Positions 14,048 to 20,594 of a DNA stretch of 36,027 bases are shown in pieces. Under the pieces are notes generated by a model, which saw nothing but the letters and a program-made list of their open reading frames with translations, did no database searches and was not told the DNA's origin. A program made the position numbers and the translations under genes. Every line of letters begins with the position of its first letter. Position 1 is the stretch's first letter. The DNA is from a virus: the IMG/VR virus record IMGVR_UViG_3300018067_000016, positions 1 to 36,027 of that record; one strand, written 5' to 3'.

Positions 14048-14973
14048 AGTCCGAGGCGTCGGGTACTGGCCCATGAGGCCAGGAGCATGTCATCGTCAGC
14101 GACGTCGCCTACGTCCTTCGCTGCAGCACCGTCTTCATCCACCAGGCCGTCGTAGCGCCAAGGGACCACAGCGCAGCCGCCGCGGCGCAGCATCGGCCCC
14201 AGGATCTCCGCTCCGTCGTGGCCGGCCTGATCGTTGTCGAGGGCCAGGTAGACGGTCGAGAAGGCCAGTGAGAGAAGGCGGGCCTGGTCCTTCGATACCC
14301 AGGCCCCGAGTGAAGCGACAGCCGGGATCCCGAGGCCGAAGAGACGCACCGCATCGAGGGGTGATTCAACGAGTACTGCCTGGTCATGGGACTGGATGAG
14401 AGAGTAACCGAACAGGGTGGTCGACTTGGGGACTCCCTCGGGGAGGGTCAGCACGCTGCCGGCCTGTCGGTACTGGGCACCGAGCAACTCACCGTCCGGT
14501 GTCCTGATCGGGAGCACCACCTGCTTGGTGTCGGCCGAGTACCTCACTCCGTAGGCGTCGAGGGCCTCCCGCCGAAGAAAGCGCCGCTCCATGAAGCGGC
14601 GTGGCACCTCCCGGAAGACGTTGAAGAGGGTGAAGTCGGTGAGCCGATGCAGGAGTGGGACCACCACCTTCTGCGGCTCGGCACGGGCCTCGTCCCAGCG
14701 CCGCACCAGCGACTGGTGTTTGAGATCCATCTCCAAGTCTTCGGGGGCATATCCCAATATGTCAGTGTGCAGGCCGGTCAGCGTGCCGGAGTAGCCGCAG
14801 GCGAAGCAGTGGTGGAGGAACGTGACCTTGTTGATCGACCACGATGGGTGGACGTCGGGCTTGCCCGTGCGTTCCTCATGCATCGGGCACGCGCCCGATA
14901 TCTCCTTCGTCCCGTCTCGTAGACGCTGGACCCCGAGGTCCTCTAGTACCTGGAAGAGATCAATTGAGGGCAT
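14044..14973 (-). CDS. dnaG: DnaG-type DNA primase
   Basis: The start is ATG 14973 (a longer frame to 15075 is low-complexity and inside the helicase gene). The 309-residue primase has an N-terminal CHCC zinc site, CPMH (C29, H32) and HHCFACGYSG (C56, C59). The TOPRIM part has AVLVESPLDAVR (E203) and VYLALDNDQAGHDG (D246, D248), followed by KDVGD (residues 286-290). It lacks the C-terminal helicase-binding domain of cellular DnaG and is about half its length, normal for phage primases. It overlaps the DnaB-like helicase gene by 14 bases, a classical primase-helicase pair. A near-exact ATAT motif lies at residues ~71-75. Confidence 0.88.
   Translation of the reverse strand: MPSIDLFQVLEDLGVQRLRDGTKEISGACPMHEERTGKPDVHPSWSINKVTFLHHCFACGYSGTLTGLHTDILGYAPEDLEMDLKHQSLVRRWDEARAEPQKVVVPLLHRLTDFTLFNVFREVPRRFMERRFLRREALDAYGVRYSADTKQVVLPIRTPDGELLGAQYRQAGSVLTLPEGVPKSTTLFGYSLIQSHDQAVLVESPLDAVRLFGLGIPAVASLGAWVSKDQARLLSLAFSTVYLALDNDQAGHDGAEILGPMLRRGGCAVVPWRYDGLVDEDGAAAKDVGDVADDDMLLASWASTRRLGL
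14749..14760. repeat. Dispersed ATAT motif, copy in primase gene
   Basis: ATATCCCAATAT, one base off the exact form; codes for D-I-L-G-Y-A. A half-site, ATATCGGGC in the same reading, lies near 14899. Confidence 0.6.
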
Positions 14974-16228
14974 GCTCCGGTTCCTTGAACTCGGCCGGCG
15001 GGATCTCGTTGACCTGACCGCGGGACCAGTCCCAGCGGAGGATCGTCTCGGCACGGGGGCCGGAACGCGAGGCAAGCACCTTCATTCGGATAGTGACAGC
15101 GGACTGGTCGGACTCGGACTCATCGACACGTTCGACGCCGAGCAGGACGTCGGCCGACTGGCCGAACGCCTGGGTGTACATGGGGCTGAACATCGTCAGC
15201 CCGCCCTTCGAACGTGTCATCGTGGCCTGGGTGGTCCCGATGATCGGGATGGACTGGGACTGCGCCAGTTCCTTCAACCCGCGTGCAATCTCGGTCAGCG
15301 CCTGGGCTGACCCCTGTTCGATCTTCGGTGTCTCGGAGCGCATGAGGTACAGCGCGTCAACGAGCACCACGTCGGGGCGGTAGTCCATGATCTTGGCCTG
15401 CAGCCCCGAGATGGTCATGCCCGACAGGTCGGCCGAGGTGATGAACGAGCGCATCGACTCCAGGTTCCGCAGGGCATCATCGATCGCCTTGTACTCGCGG
15501 TTGTTGATCGTCCCGTTGAGGATCTTGGTGAGCGACACCTTGGAGTAGAGAGACATCAAGCGGTCGTGCTGCTCGGCGTTGGACATCTCGAAACCGATGA
15601 ACAGCGGGACCTTGGCCTGGGCGTGGATGTGCTTGGCCATGGCGAGCAGGGTGGCGCTCTTGAAGGCCTTGGGCAAGCCGATCAGGACCACGAACTGCTC
15701 GGGCTGCAGCCCGCCCGTGACGTAGTCGATGCCCTGGAAGCCGGTCGGGATGCCGCGCAGGTAGCCGGGATCGGAGCGCCGATCTTCCATCGTGTCCAGC
15801 AGCCCTGTTCGCTGGTCGGTGAGGTCCAGGTCGAGAGCGGCGTTGGTTTCGCGAGCCACCTGCAGCAGGCCCTGCTTGATCACGTCGAGCATGGAGTCGA
15901 GAGAGCCTGGCTCGTCGGTGGCGTTGAGCAGGGTGATGGCCTCGGTCAGCATCTCGGTGGTGATGGAACGCTTGCGGCGCTGACGCAGTCCGTCGAGGAA
16001 GAACGCCAAGGGCAGCGGTGACACCGGCCAGTCGTACGAGGGGAACTTGTCCTTCATCACCTCCAGGTCGGCCGGCTGGCCGTACCGACGCCAGTGCTCG
16101 GTGAGGTACTCGTAGACCCGGCGATATCGATCGTCGGAGAAGAAGTCCGGTGTGATCTTGCCGGCCACCGCGATGGCGATGGCCTGGTCGTGGATCAGCT
16201 TCGACAGCAGCCCCCGCTGTACGTCCAT
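14960..16228 (-). CDS. dnaB: DnaB-like replicative helicase
   Basis: The 422-residue protein has a short N-terminal helical domain (LSKLIHDQAIAIAVAGKITP, then PDFFSDDRYRRVYEYL) as in DnaB, a linker, and a RecA-like core: GIPTGFQGIDYVTGGL, Walker A GLPKAFKS (184-191), IGFEMS (E214), Walker B DVVLVDALYLM, and GTTQATMTRS (Q334). It would unwind the fork 5'-3' as a hexamer and recruit the downstream-encoded primase. The P-loop has F189 where the canonical G-x-G-K glycine is expected, a deviation worth noting. It ends where the primase gene begins, with overlap. Confidence 0.88.
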   Translation of the reverse strand: MDVQRGLLSKLIHDQAIAIAVAGKITPDFFSDDRYRRVYEYLTEHWRRYGQPADLEVMKDKFPSYDWPVSPLPLAFFLDGLRQRRKRSITTEMLTEAITLLNATDEPGSLDSMLDVIKQGLLQVARETNAALDLDLTDQRTGLLDTMEDRRSDPGYLRGIPTGFQGIDYVTGGLQPEQFVVLIGLPKAFKSATLLAMAKHIHAQAKVPLFIGFEMSNAEQHDRLMSLYSKVSLTKILNGTINNREYKAIDDALRNLESMRSFITSADLSGMTISGLQAKIMDYRPDVVLVDALYLMRSETPKIEQGSAQALTEIARGLKELAQSQSIPIIGTTQATMTRSKGGLTMFSPMYTQAFGQSADVLLGVERVDESESDQSAVTIRMKVLASRSGPRAETILRWDWSRGQVNEIPPAEFKEPEHALN

Positions 16229-16229
16229 G

Positions 16230-16655
16230 TCAGGTGTAGTCCTCTCCCCGGATCACTTCGCGGCCCAGCTGGCCGTAGCGATCAAGGCGTTGTGGGTCGG
16301 AGTCGTAGACGACCTGCAGACCTTCTCGATACGGCAGCAAGGAGCAGAACTGATCGAGAGAAACGTACTGCAGGGAGTCGTAGGGCAGGGGCATCGCGTC
16401 GAGGAACGCCGCAGCCTGGTCGGCTGCCTCCTCGCTGATGAACGTGACGATCTCTGCCCCGAAGTCGGGGAAGCGCCGCTTGTTGGTGGCGAGCCGGCGC
16501 AGTGGCGTATCAAGCCAGTGCCAGTGGGTGGTGAAGTGCGGGTGACTCCACCGATGGCGCTTCTCGTCTTCCACCTTCTCGACGGTGACGAGCACGCCTT
16601 CCAGAACGACGATGTAGTGCGGCCGTACAGAGACGGCTAAGTCACCGTGCTCCAT
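16230..16655 (-). CDS. Protein of unknown function next to the helicase
   Basis: The 141-residue product has a short beta part (HYIVVLEGVLVTVEKVEDEK), an HFTTHWHWLDTPLRRLATNK stretch, and ends QVVYDSDPQRLDRYGQLGRE followed by VIRGEDY. The last part looks like the end of an alpha/beta Rossmann-like domain, and similar 'YDSDP.R..RYG..G..V..G.D' endings occur in other phage proteins that I cannot name with certainty. It lies one base upstream of the helicase. It has no ribosome site and follows the foldable element at 16688-16789, which may govern its expression. Confidence 0.6.
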   Translation of the reverse strand: MEHGDLAVSVRPHYIVVLEGVLVTVEKVEDEKRHRWSHPHFTTHWHWLDTPLRRLATNKRRFPDFGAEIVTFISEEAADQAAAFLDAMPLPYDSLQYVSLDQFCSLLPYREGLQVVYDSDPQRLDRYGQLGREVIRGEDYT

Positions 16656-16687
16656 GGCGAACGCGTAGAAGGGTCATCGGCAGCTGC

Positions 16688-16789
16688 TCCCATAGCCTCG
16701 TTGGATTGTGCCCCAGTCCGTCCCCCCGATGAGGTTCCGCTTCAGCGAAGCCTCATCGGTACCCCCCACCGGGGGGCCGAGCTATGGGA
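16688..16789. other. Multi-branch foldable intergenic element
   Basis: Within the 172-base gap between the winged-helix gene and the 141-residue gene, TCCCATAGC (16688-16696) pairs perfectly with GCTATGGGA (16781-16789), extended by three pairs past a one-base bulge. Inside are two further stems: CCGATGAGG/CCTCATCGG (16726-16734 with 16751-16759, nine perfect pairs, inner stem CGC-TTCA-GCG) and CCCCCC/GGGGGG (16762-16767 with 16771-16776). The result is a closed three-way junction of about 100 nucleotides, without tRNA features on either strand. It could be a structured RNA, a leader or part of a replication origin. Confidence 0.6.
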
Positions 16790-16810
16790 CTCCGAACCGT
16801 AATACATCGC

Positions 16811-16826
16811 GGTTGCCGGCGCAACC
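16811..16826 (-). terminator. Short hairpin after the winged-helix gene
   Basis: GGTTGC-CGGC-GCAACC is a perfect 6-bp stem with a 4-base loop, one base past the stop of the 355-residue gene. No T-tract follows, so it may be a weak terminator or simply protect the RNA 3' end. Confidence 0.4.
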
Positions 16827-16827
16827 C

Positions 16828-17895
16828 TCAACCAAACTTGCGCTTCTTGTACACCGGCATCCCCCAGCCGACCAGGCGGTAGTCCTCGGGGTCACCCACC
16901 TCGCCCTCGGGCAGGGCTGCGAGACGAGCGCGAGCGGCATCGATCGCCGGCTTCTCGGCAGCGATCCGGGATTCGAACTGGTCGTGGAGACGCTGGTTCT
17001 CCTCGCGCCGCGCCCGATCGATCGCCGGGTCGGGCACCTCGGTGGTGCCCCACCACCCGGTGAACAGCTGCCAGGGGGTCTGCCCATCGCGCAGTTCAAG
17101 CGTTGAGTGCGGGTCGGCCAGGTCATCGAAGAACGCCATGAACATCGCTTCGACGTGCTCGGGGGTGTACCCGTGCTTCAAGAACATCGTGTCGATGTAG
17201 CCCGAGGCCGGTCCCCGATGGCTGGGGCGGTGGCTCTTCCAGAGCGGGTAGTGGGGGATGACCTCGGAGTACCAGAGCGTGTCGAACTGGCGGGCCAGAA
17301 CCGTCCCGGGCCGATCGCCGGCACCCACAGGGGCCGAGGTGGGGTCCTCCCCGATCACCCCCGAAGGGTTCAAGTCCCCTTGATGTTCGCGCTCGTACTT
17401 CAAATCGGGCCTCCCTTGGTCGCACTCGCGGTGGACAGGCAGCTTGCCGTGGAGCCACCCCTCCTTGGGCTGGACGGGGAAGCTGCAGACGCAGCACGCC
17501 CCCGTCCAGCGGTTCACCTTGCGGACGTGGGGGTTCTGGTGGGCCGCAGGCCCATACGACGACCAGTTCTTCTCCGTAGGAGAAGAACGTTCTTCTTCTG
17601 ATGCATTTGCATCGCGCTTTGCATCGAAGAGCAGGGCATACGAGTAGCTCTGGTGGCCGGTCGCAGTGACCCTCGGGGTGCGGTGGATGAACCCCAGTTC
17701 CTCGGCTCGGATGAGCAACCGGGACACCGTCGACTGGTCCAGGTTGACCCGGCGCGCAAGCTCCCGCGTGGATGGGTAGGGGTCGGGCAGGTACTTGGTC
17801 AGCGCCCGCAGGACCGACAGCAGGTGCCGCCAGGTGTGCTTGGGTATCTCACTCGGCCGCTTGAAGCTGCTGATCTGGACTGCTACTGTTGTCAC
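16828..17895 (-). CDS. Winged-helix DNA-binding protein, possible replication initiator
   Basis: I start at GTG 17895, preceded by GTAGGAG; a longer frame to 17940 has no ribosome site. The 355-residue product has a helix-turn-helix near residues 30-80 (PSTRELARRVNLDQSTVSRL, LIRAEELGFIHRTPR), of the MarR/replication-initiator winged type. A cysteine/histidine group follows at residues ~140-165 (GACCVCSFPVQPKEG ... VHREC), probably a small zinc fold. The C-terminal half has WKSHRPSHRGPASGYIDTMF and long helices. It lies directly upstream of the helicase-primase genes, a typical site for an initiator or helicase loader. This role is inference. Confidence 0.65.
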   Translation of the reverse strand: MTTVAVQISSFKRPSEIPKHTWRHLLSVLRALTKYLPDPYPSTRELARRVNLDQSTVSRLLIRAEELGFIHRTPRVTATGHQSYSYALLFDAKRDANASEEERSSPTEKNWSSYGPAAHQNPHVRKVNRWTGACCVCSFPVQPKEGWLHGKLPVHRECDQGRPDLKYEREHQGDLNPSGVIGEDPTSAPVGAGDRPGTVLARQFDTLWYSEVIPHYPLWKSHRPSHRGPASGYIDTMFLKHGYTPEHVEAMFMAFFDDLADPHSTLELRDGQTPWQLFTGWWGTTEVPDPAIDRARREENQRLHDQFESRIAAEKPAIDAARARLAALPEGEVGDPEDYRLVGWGMPVYKKRKFG

Positions 17896-17943
17896 GGCTG
17901 CTCCTACTTTCTGTTGGCTCCACCGCTGAGAGTAACGCACGCG

Positions 17944-17971
17944 AAGAGGCCCCCCGAAAGGGGGGCCTCTT
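17944..17971. terminator. Strong bidirectional hairpin (GAAA loop)
   Basis: AAGAGGCCCCCC-GAAA-GGGGGGCCTCTT is a perfect 12-bp stem with a 4-base loop, in the gap after the VWA gene and before the winged-helix gene. It would end the leftward VWA transcript; only two T residues end the stem, so termination may be imperfect. Confidence 0.7.
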
Positions 17972-17983
17972 GACGTTCCGGGG

Positions 17984-17995
17984 ATATGGCGATAT
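17984..17995. repeat. Dispersed ATAT motif, copy at the stop of the VWA gene
   Basis: ATATGGCGATAT, starting right at the stop codon, outside most coding constraint. Its reverse complement matches the copy at 35066 over 15 bases (GATATCGCCATATCC, as against the same word there). Confidence 0.6.
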
Positions 17996-18675
17996 CAGGC
18001 GGTGGCGACCTTGCCCGTCTTCGGGTCGATCTCCTCGCCGGCCTCGTTGAAGACCTTGCCGGCCGAGTCGACCGTCACGCGCATGCCCGCCATGTCGTGG
18101 GTCATGCCGCCGCGGTAGGCCGTGGACATCGTGGACATGGTGTCGTACGTGTTGACGTGGGCTGCACCCGTGCCGGCCGAGCGCACGATGTTCTGGACGC
18201 CGAGACGGGTGCCCTGGTCCCAGGAGTCGGCACCCATGCCGAGGAAGATGAACTGCCAGTTGTAGACCTCGGTCTGCGTCTTGATCTTGGCCGTCAGCTG
18301 CTCCCAGGTGTACTCGCGGGAGGCGTTCTCCTGACCGTCCGTCTGAATGACGATGATCACCTTGTCGGGGCGATAGTCCTCGGACAGGCCCTCCAACCGG
18401 AGGCCAGTGACGATGAGCATCCGGCCGACCGCGTCGCGCAGCGGGGTGTTGCCGCGAGGCGAGAGGCGGTACTGACCGAACTCCCCGAGCGGCCCGTCGT
18501 GGATGACGTGGAACGGGTCCTCGCCGTCGAAGTCAGCGAGCAGCAAGCTGCAGTCGCCCTCGACCTTCTGCTGCTCGGAGAGGAAGTGGTTGATCGCTCC
18601 CTCGGCGTCGTGGCGGATCGGTTCCATCGAACCAGACCGGTCGATGATGATGCTGATGTGTGTGGCGTCCCTCAT
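17995..18675 (-). CDS. VWA-domain protein with complete MIDAS
   Basis: The 226-residue protein is a von Willebrand factor A domain. The metal-ion-dependent adhesion site is complete: IIIDRSGSM gives D12-x-S14-x-S16, GNTPLRDAVGRM gives T77, and VIIVIQTDGQ gives D113. The fold continues with WQFIFLGMGADSWDQ and a beta-type C-terminus (GMRVTVDSAGKVFNEAGEEI). VWA proteins bind a partner's acidic residue through Mg and often work with MoxR-type ATPases; none is found here. The stop is followed at once by an ATAT-N4-ATAT motif (17984-17995) and the terminator hairpin. ATG 18675 follows CAAGGAGGACG. Confidence 0.85.
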   Translation of the reverse strand: MRDATHISIIIDRSGSMEPIRHDAEGAINHFLSEQQKVEGDCSLLLADFDGEDPFHVIHDGPLGEFGQYRLSPRGNTPLRDAVGRMLIVTGLRLEGLSEDYRPDKVIIVIQTDGQENASREYTWEQLTAKIKTQTEVYNWQFIFLGMGADSWDQGTRLGVQNIVRSAGTGAAHVNTYDTMSTMSTAYRGGMTHDMAGMRVTVDSAGKVFNEAGEEIDPKTGKVATA

Positions 18676-18722
18676 GGGGCGTCCTCCTTGTTTGTCGGGT
18701 TCGGTGGGGGGAAGTGGGGATG

Positions 18723-18989
18723 TTAGCCCCAGCGCTCCTGGTGCTTCGCCAGGCGCATCTTCAAGCGGTAGGCGATGGAGTCCGACCAGCCGTCGAGGTG
18801 GTCGACCAGCTTGGTCAGGTCCTCGGCGCTGAACGCCACCCGGATGAGCGGCTCCTCGGAGTCGCCGTTGAGGGTGGCTCGGGGCGGCGGTGCCGGCGCT
18901 GCGGGTGCCTTCTTGGCGGCGATCTTGCGTGCCGGGGCCTTGGTCGGTGCGGGAGCGGCCCGCTTGGTCTTCGTGGTTGTTGGTGCCAT
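18723..18989 (-). CDS. Histone-H1-like basic-tailed protein
   Basis: I start at ATG 18989. The 88-residue product begins with a lysine/alanine/proline tail (TTTKTKRAAPAPTKAPARKI, then AAKKAPAAPAPPPRA) like the tails of H1-like and mycobacterial HupB-type proteins, followed by a folded part (LIRVAFSAEDLTKLVDHLDG, then SIAYRLKMRLAKHQERWG). Such tails bind DNA nonspecifically. There is no ribosome site; the start lies eight bases after an extended -10 box, so the mRNA would be almost leaderless. Role unknown; it may coat or bend phage or host DNA. It is co-transcribed with the VWA gene. Confidence 0.65.
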   Translation of the reverse strand: MAPTTTKTKRAAPAPTKAPARKIAAKKAPAAPAPPPRATLNGDSEEPLIRVAFSAEDLTKLVDHLDGWSDSIAYRLKMRLAKHQERWG

Positions 18990-18999
18990 AAGTGCATAT
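18988..18999. repeat. ATAT-type motif over a promoter and start codon
   Basis: ATAAGTGCATAT, a diverged copy (TTAT half), overlaps the -10 box at 18998-19003 and the ATG at 18989. Confidence 0.35.
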
Positions 19000-19003
19000 C
19001 GTA
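18998..19003 (-). promoter_or_regulatory. Extended -10 promoter for the H1-like and VWA genes
   Basis: Leftward TGGTACGAT contains the TGN extension and a TACGAT -10 box (19003-18998). A -35 is weak (TTCGCG, 17 bases up). The ATG of the H1-like gene begins eight bases further on. The ATAT-type motif ATAAGTGCATAT (18988-18999) overlaps both the -10 box and the start codon, so a protein bound there would block the promoter. Confidence 0.5.
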
Positions 19004-19027
19004 CCACCGTTGGCTTGAAACGCGAAA

Positions 19028-19049
19028 GAGCGGCCCCGAAGGGCCGCTC
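19028..19049 (-). terminator. Rho-independent terminator
   Basis: GAGCGGCCC and GGGCCGCTC form a perfect 9-bp stem; in the leftward RNA the loop is UUCG, an especially stable tetraloop, and the stem is followed by UUU. It would end the transcript of the two helix-turn-helix genes at 20224-19071. Confidence 0.75.
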
Positions 19050-19070
19050 CTTGCTCACCCTCCCAGGCGA

Positions 19071-19496
19071 TCAGGCTGCCGAGTCAGCTGCCAGATTGTC
19101 GAGGTCCTCCACCAGGTGGCGAAGGGCCGTCTCCATGGTGCGGGCCTTGCGGCCTTCGACGGTGCGAGCGTTCGTCGCCCGCACGATCGAGGTCAGCATC
19201 GCCTGCATGGTGCGGACGCGTGTCTCAGCGTCACGAACACGGTTGGACGACCAGCCGCGCACCTCGTCCAGGGTGCCGACGATGCGGTAGATCCACTGAG
19301 AGCGGTGGCCGGCCGGATCACACGGCACGTTGATGCTGTCATAGTCCCCGAGGAAGTTACGCAGATCGAAGATCGCCGCTCGCACCTCGTTGTACCGGAA
19401 GCCGAGGGCCACCATCATCTGGTTGATGTTGGCCCCCTCCGGGTGGTTGACGAGGTAGTCCCACAACTCGTCGCGTCGCGTCTCACGAACGCTCAT
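19071..19496 (-). CDS. Winged-helix-type protein
   Basis: The 141-residue protein opens with a helix-turn-helix-like part, RDELWDYLVNHPEGANINQM, MVALGFRYNEVRAAIFDLRN, then a short beta wing (GHRSQWIYRIVG). The rest is a long charged helical tail (RVRTMQAMLTSIVRATNART ... ALRHLVEDLDNLAAD), apt for dimer formation. ATG 19496 overlaps the upstream gene by ATGA, so the two DNA-binding proteins are made together from the promoter near 20259. Likely an early regulator; the target is unknown. Confidence 0.65.
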   Translation of the reverse strand: MSVRETRRDELWDYLVNHPEGANINQMMVALGFRYNEVRAAIFDLRNFLGDYDSINVPCDPAGHRSQWIYRIVGTLDEVRGWSSNRVRDAETRVRTMQAMLTSIVRATNARTVEGRKARTMETALRHLVEDLDNLAADSAA

Positions 19497-20224
19497 GCTG
19501 CTCCTCCTGTGATCTTCTGCAACTCACCGTCCCAGTCGACGTTGAGCGTCCCGGCCATGCGGAGGTCGAGAAGGTTGAGCAGCGCCCGGATCTTGTCGAG
19601 GGAGGAGCGGAGCAACTCCATCTCATCGTCGGAGAACCCGACGTCCTGGGCAGCCTGCAGAGCATCTTGGAGACGGCGCTGGGCGTAGGCCAGGTGGCCT
19701 TCGATCTCCACGAAGCGGATGGACTTGGCCTCGGCCTTCTGCGCCTTCTGGCGCTGAGTCATCTCCCGGGTCTGGCGGCGGCGCTCGGCAATGTCCTTTG
19801 CCTCGTCCACCACGCTGGTCCCCTTGCGCTGGGCACGGGAGCGCGCCGTCTCGGTGGTGTTGGCGAGAGAGGAAGCGCCACGGCGGTGCGTGACCTGGGT
19901 GATCGGGACACCTTCCGCAGAGGCCACGGCCTCTGCAACGTCGGCCTTCTCGGACTCCAGAGCCGCCAACTCCATGGCGTCGGTCAGGGAGTGCGTACGA
20001 TTCGTACGCACCCACTCGTCGTAGCCCTTGGCGTACTTGCGGATCAGTGCATCGCTGCGACCGACCGCCCGGGCGTAGGCGCGGAACTTGTACATCGGCC
20101 CAGCCGGATCGAGGGTCTGCTGCCAGCGGTACTTGGCGAGCGCTTCAGAGGAACGCTCGGCGCTGACCTCCAGCTTCTGGTCCTTCTCGATCACCTCCTG
20201 CGGGATCGTGATGGATGTGGTCAT
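19493..20224 (-). CDS. Helix-turn-helix / coiled-coil DNA-binding protein
   Basis: I start at ATG 20224, preceded by GAAGGAGAGACAC; the longer open frame to 20416 runs through the promoter. The 243-residue protein has an N-terminal GPMYKFRAYARAVGRSDALIRKY (residues ~41-63, quoted in part), which looks like a helix-turn-helix, then long charged helices (RRRQTREMTQRQKAQKAEAK, YAQRRLQDALQAAQ) that likely form a coiled coil, as in KfrA/ParB-like plasmid proteins. It is the first gene of its transcript. It could bind sites dispersed over the phage genome; this is speculation. Confidence 0.6.
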   Translation of the reverse strand: MTTSITIPQEVIEKDQKLEVSAERSSEALAKYRWQQTLDPAGPMYKFRAYARAVGRSDALIRKYAKGYDEWVRTNRTHSLTDAMELAALESEKADVAEAVASAEGVPITQVTHRRGASSLANTTETARSRAQRKGTSVVDEAKDIAERRRQTREMTQRQKAQKAEAKSIRFVEIEGHLAYAQRRLQDALQAAQDVGFSDDEMELLRSSLDKIRALLNLLDLRMAGTLNVDWDGELQKITGGAA

Positions 20225-20258
20225 GTGTCTCTCCTTCAGTGAGATATTCGGTGCGGGG

Positions 20259-20287
20259 ACGGTACCAGTTGGGTAGAAGGGCGTCAA
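20259..20287 (-). promoter_or_regulatory. Leftward promoter of the regulatory/replication block
   Basis: TTGACG (20287-20282), 17 bases, then TACCGT (20264-20259). The 5-of-6 -35 match and ideal spacing make this a clear housekeeping-type promoter. It would give a leader of about 30 bases with a good GGAG ribosome site before ATG 20224. Confidence 0.65.
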
Positions 20288-20330
20288 CCTAAGGAGAAAG
20301 AAACACCGATACGTGTGTAAGGCTCCCCGG

Positions 20331-20594
20331 ATGCTTCTCGGGATCTTCGCTGTCTGGCTCGCCATCCTGCTCGCTGAGTCGTGGCTGGAGATGCCAGGAT
20401 GGGCCTGGCGTGCCACCGCTGCGGTGCTGGGGGTCGCCTGGATATGCCTCTATGACTGGCACCACTGGTGGCAGGGAGTGGGGATAGGTGGGGGAGCCGT
20501 CGCGTTAGGCCTGGTCATGGACTTGCTGCTGGTGCTCACGGACTTTGTTAGGGTGCAAGTCCTTAACCGAACCGGGCCAAGGAGGCCATTGTGA
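20331..20594 (+). CDS. Small membrane protein (about three spanning helices)
   Basis: I start at ATG 20331, with AAGG eight bases upstream; a GTG at 20313 is the alternative. The 87-residue product has hydrophobic helices MLLGIFAVWLAILLA, ATAAVLGVAWICLYDW and GIGGGAVALGLVMDLLLVLT, separated by short polar turns, and a basic end (NRTGPRRPL). It could be a holin-like or other small inner-membrane protein, but no lysis gene is next to it. It is one of only two rightward genes and shares a GTGA overlap with the next. A dispersed ATAT-type motif lies at 20442-20453. Function unknown. Confidence 0.6.
   Translation: MLLGIFAVWLAILLAESWLEMPGWAWRATAAVLGVAWICLYDWHHWWQGVGIGGGAVALGLVMDLLLVLTDFVRVQVLNRTGPRRPL
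20546..20554 (+). promoter_or_regulatory. Candidate extended -10 promoter for the acidic rightward gene
   Basis: TGTTAGGGT contains a TGN extension and the actinobacterial-style -10 box TAGGGT (20549-20554). TTGCTG at 20523-20528 is too far (20 bases) to be a good -35. The transcript would carry AAGGAGG (20579-20585) before GTG 20591. Confidence 0.4.

Noticed and set aside
16656-16665. A leaderless promoter for the 141-residue gene
   Set aside because: TACGCG lies six bases upstream of the ATG, but it lacks the final T of a -10 box and has no -35 partner.
16681-16830. Possible tRNA gene in the foldable gap
   Set aside because: GTTCGGAGTCC-like bases appear, but no acceptor stem, D-arm, anticodon arm and T-arm fit in order on either strand.
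20225-20330. A rightward promoter before the small membrane protein
   Set aside because: No -10 box of TANNNT form at a reasonable distance was found on the plus strand; only the leftward promoter is convincing.
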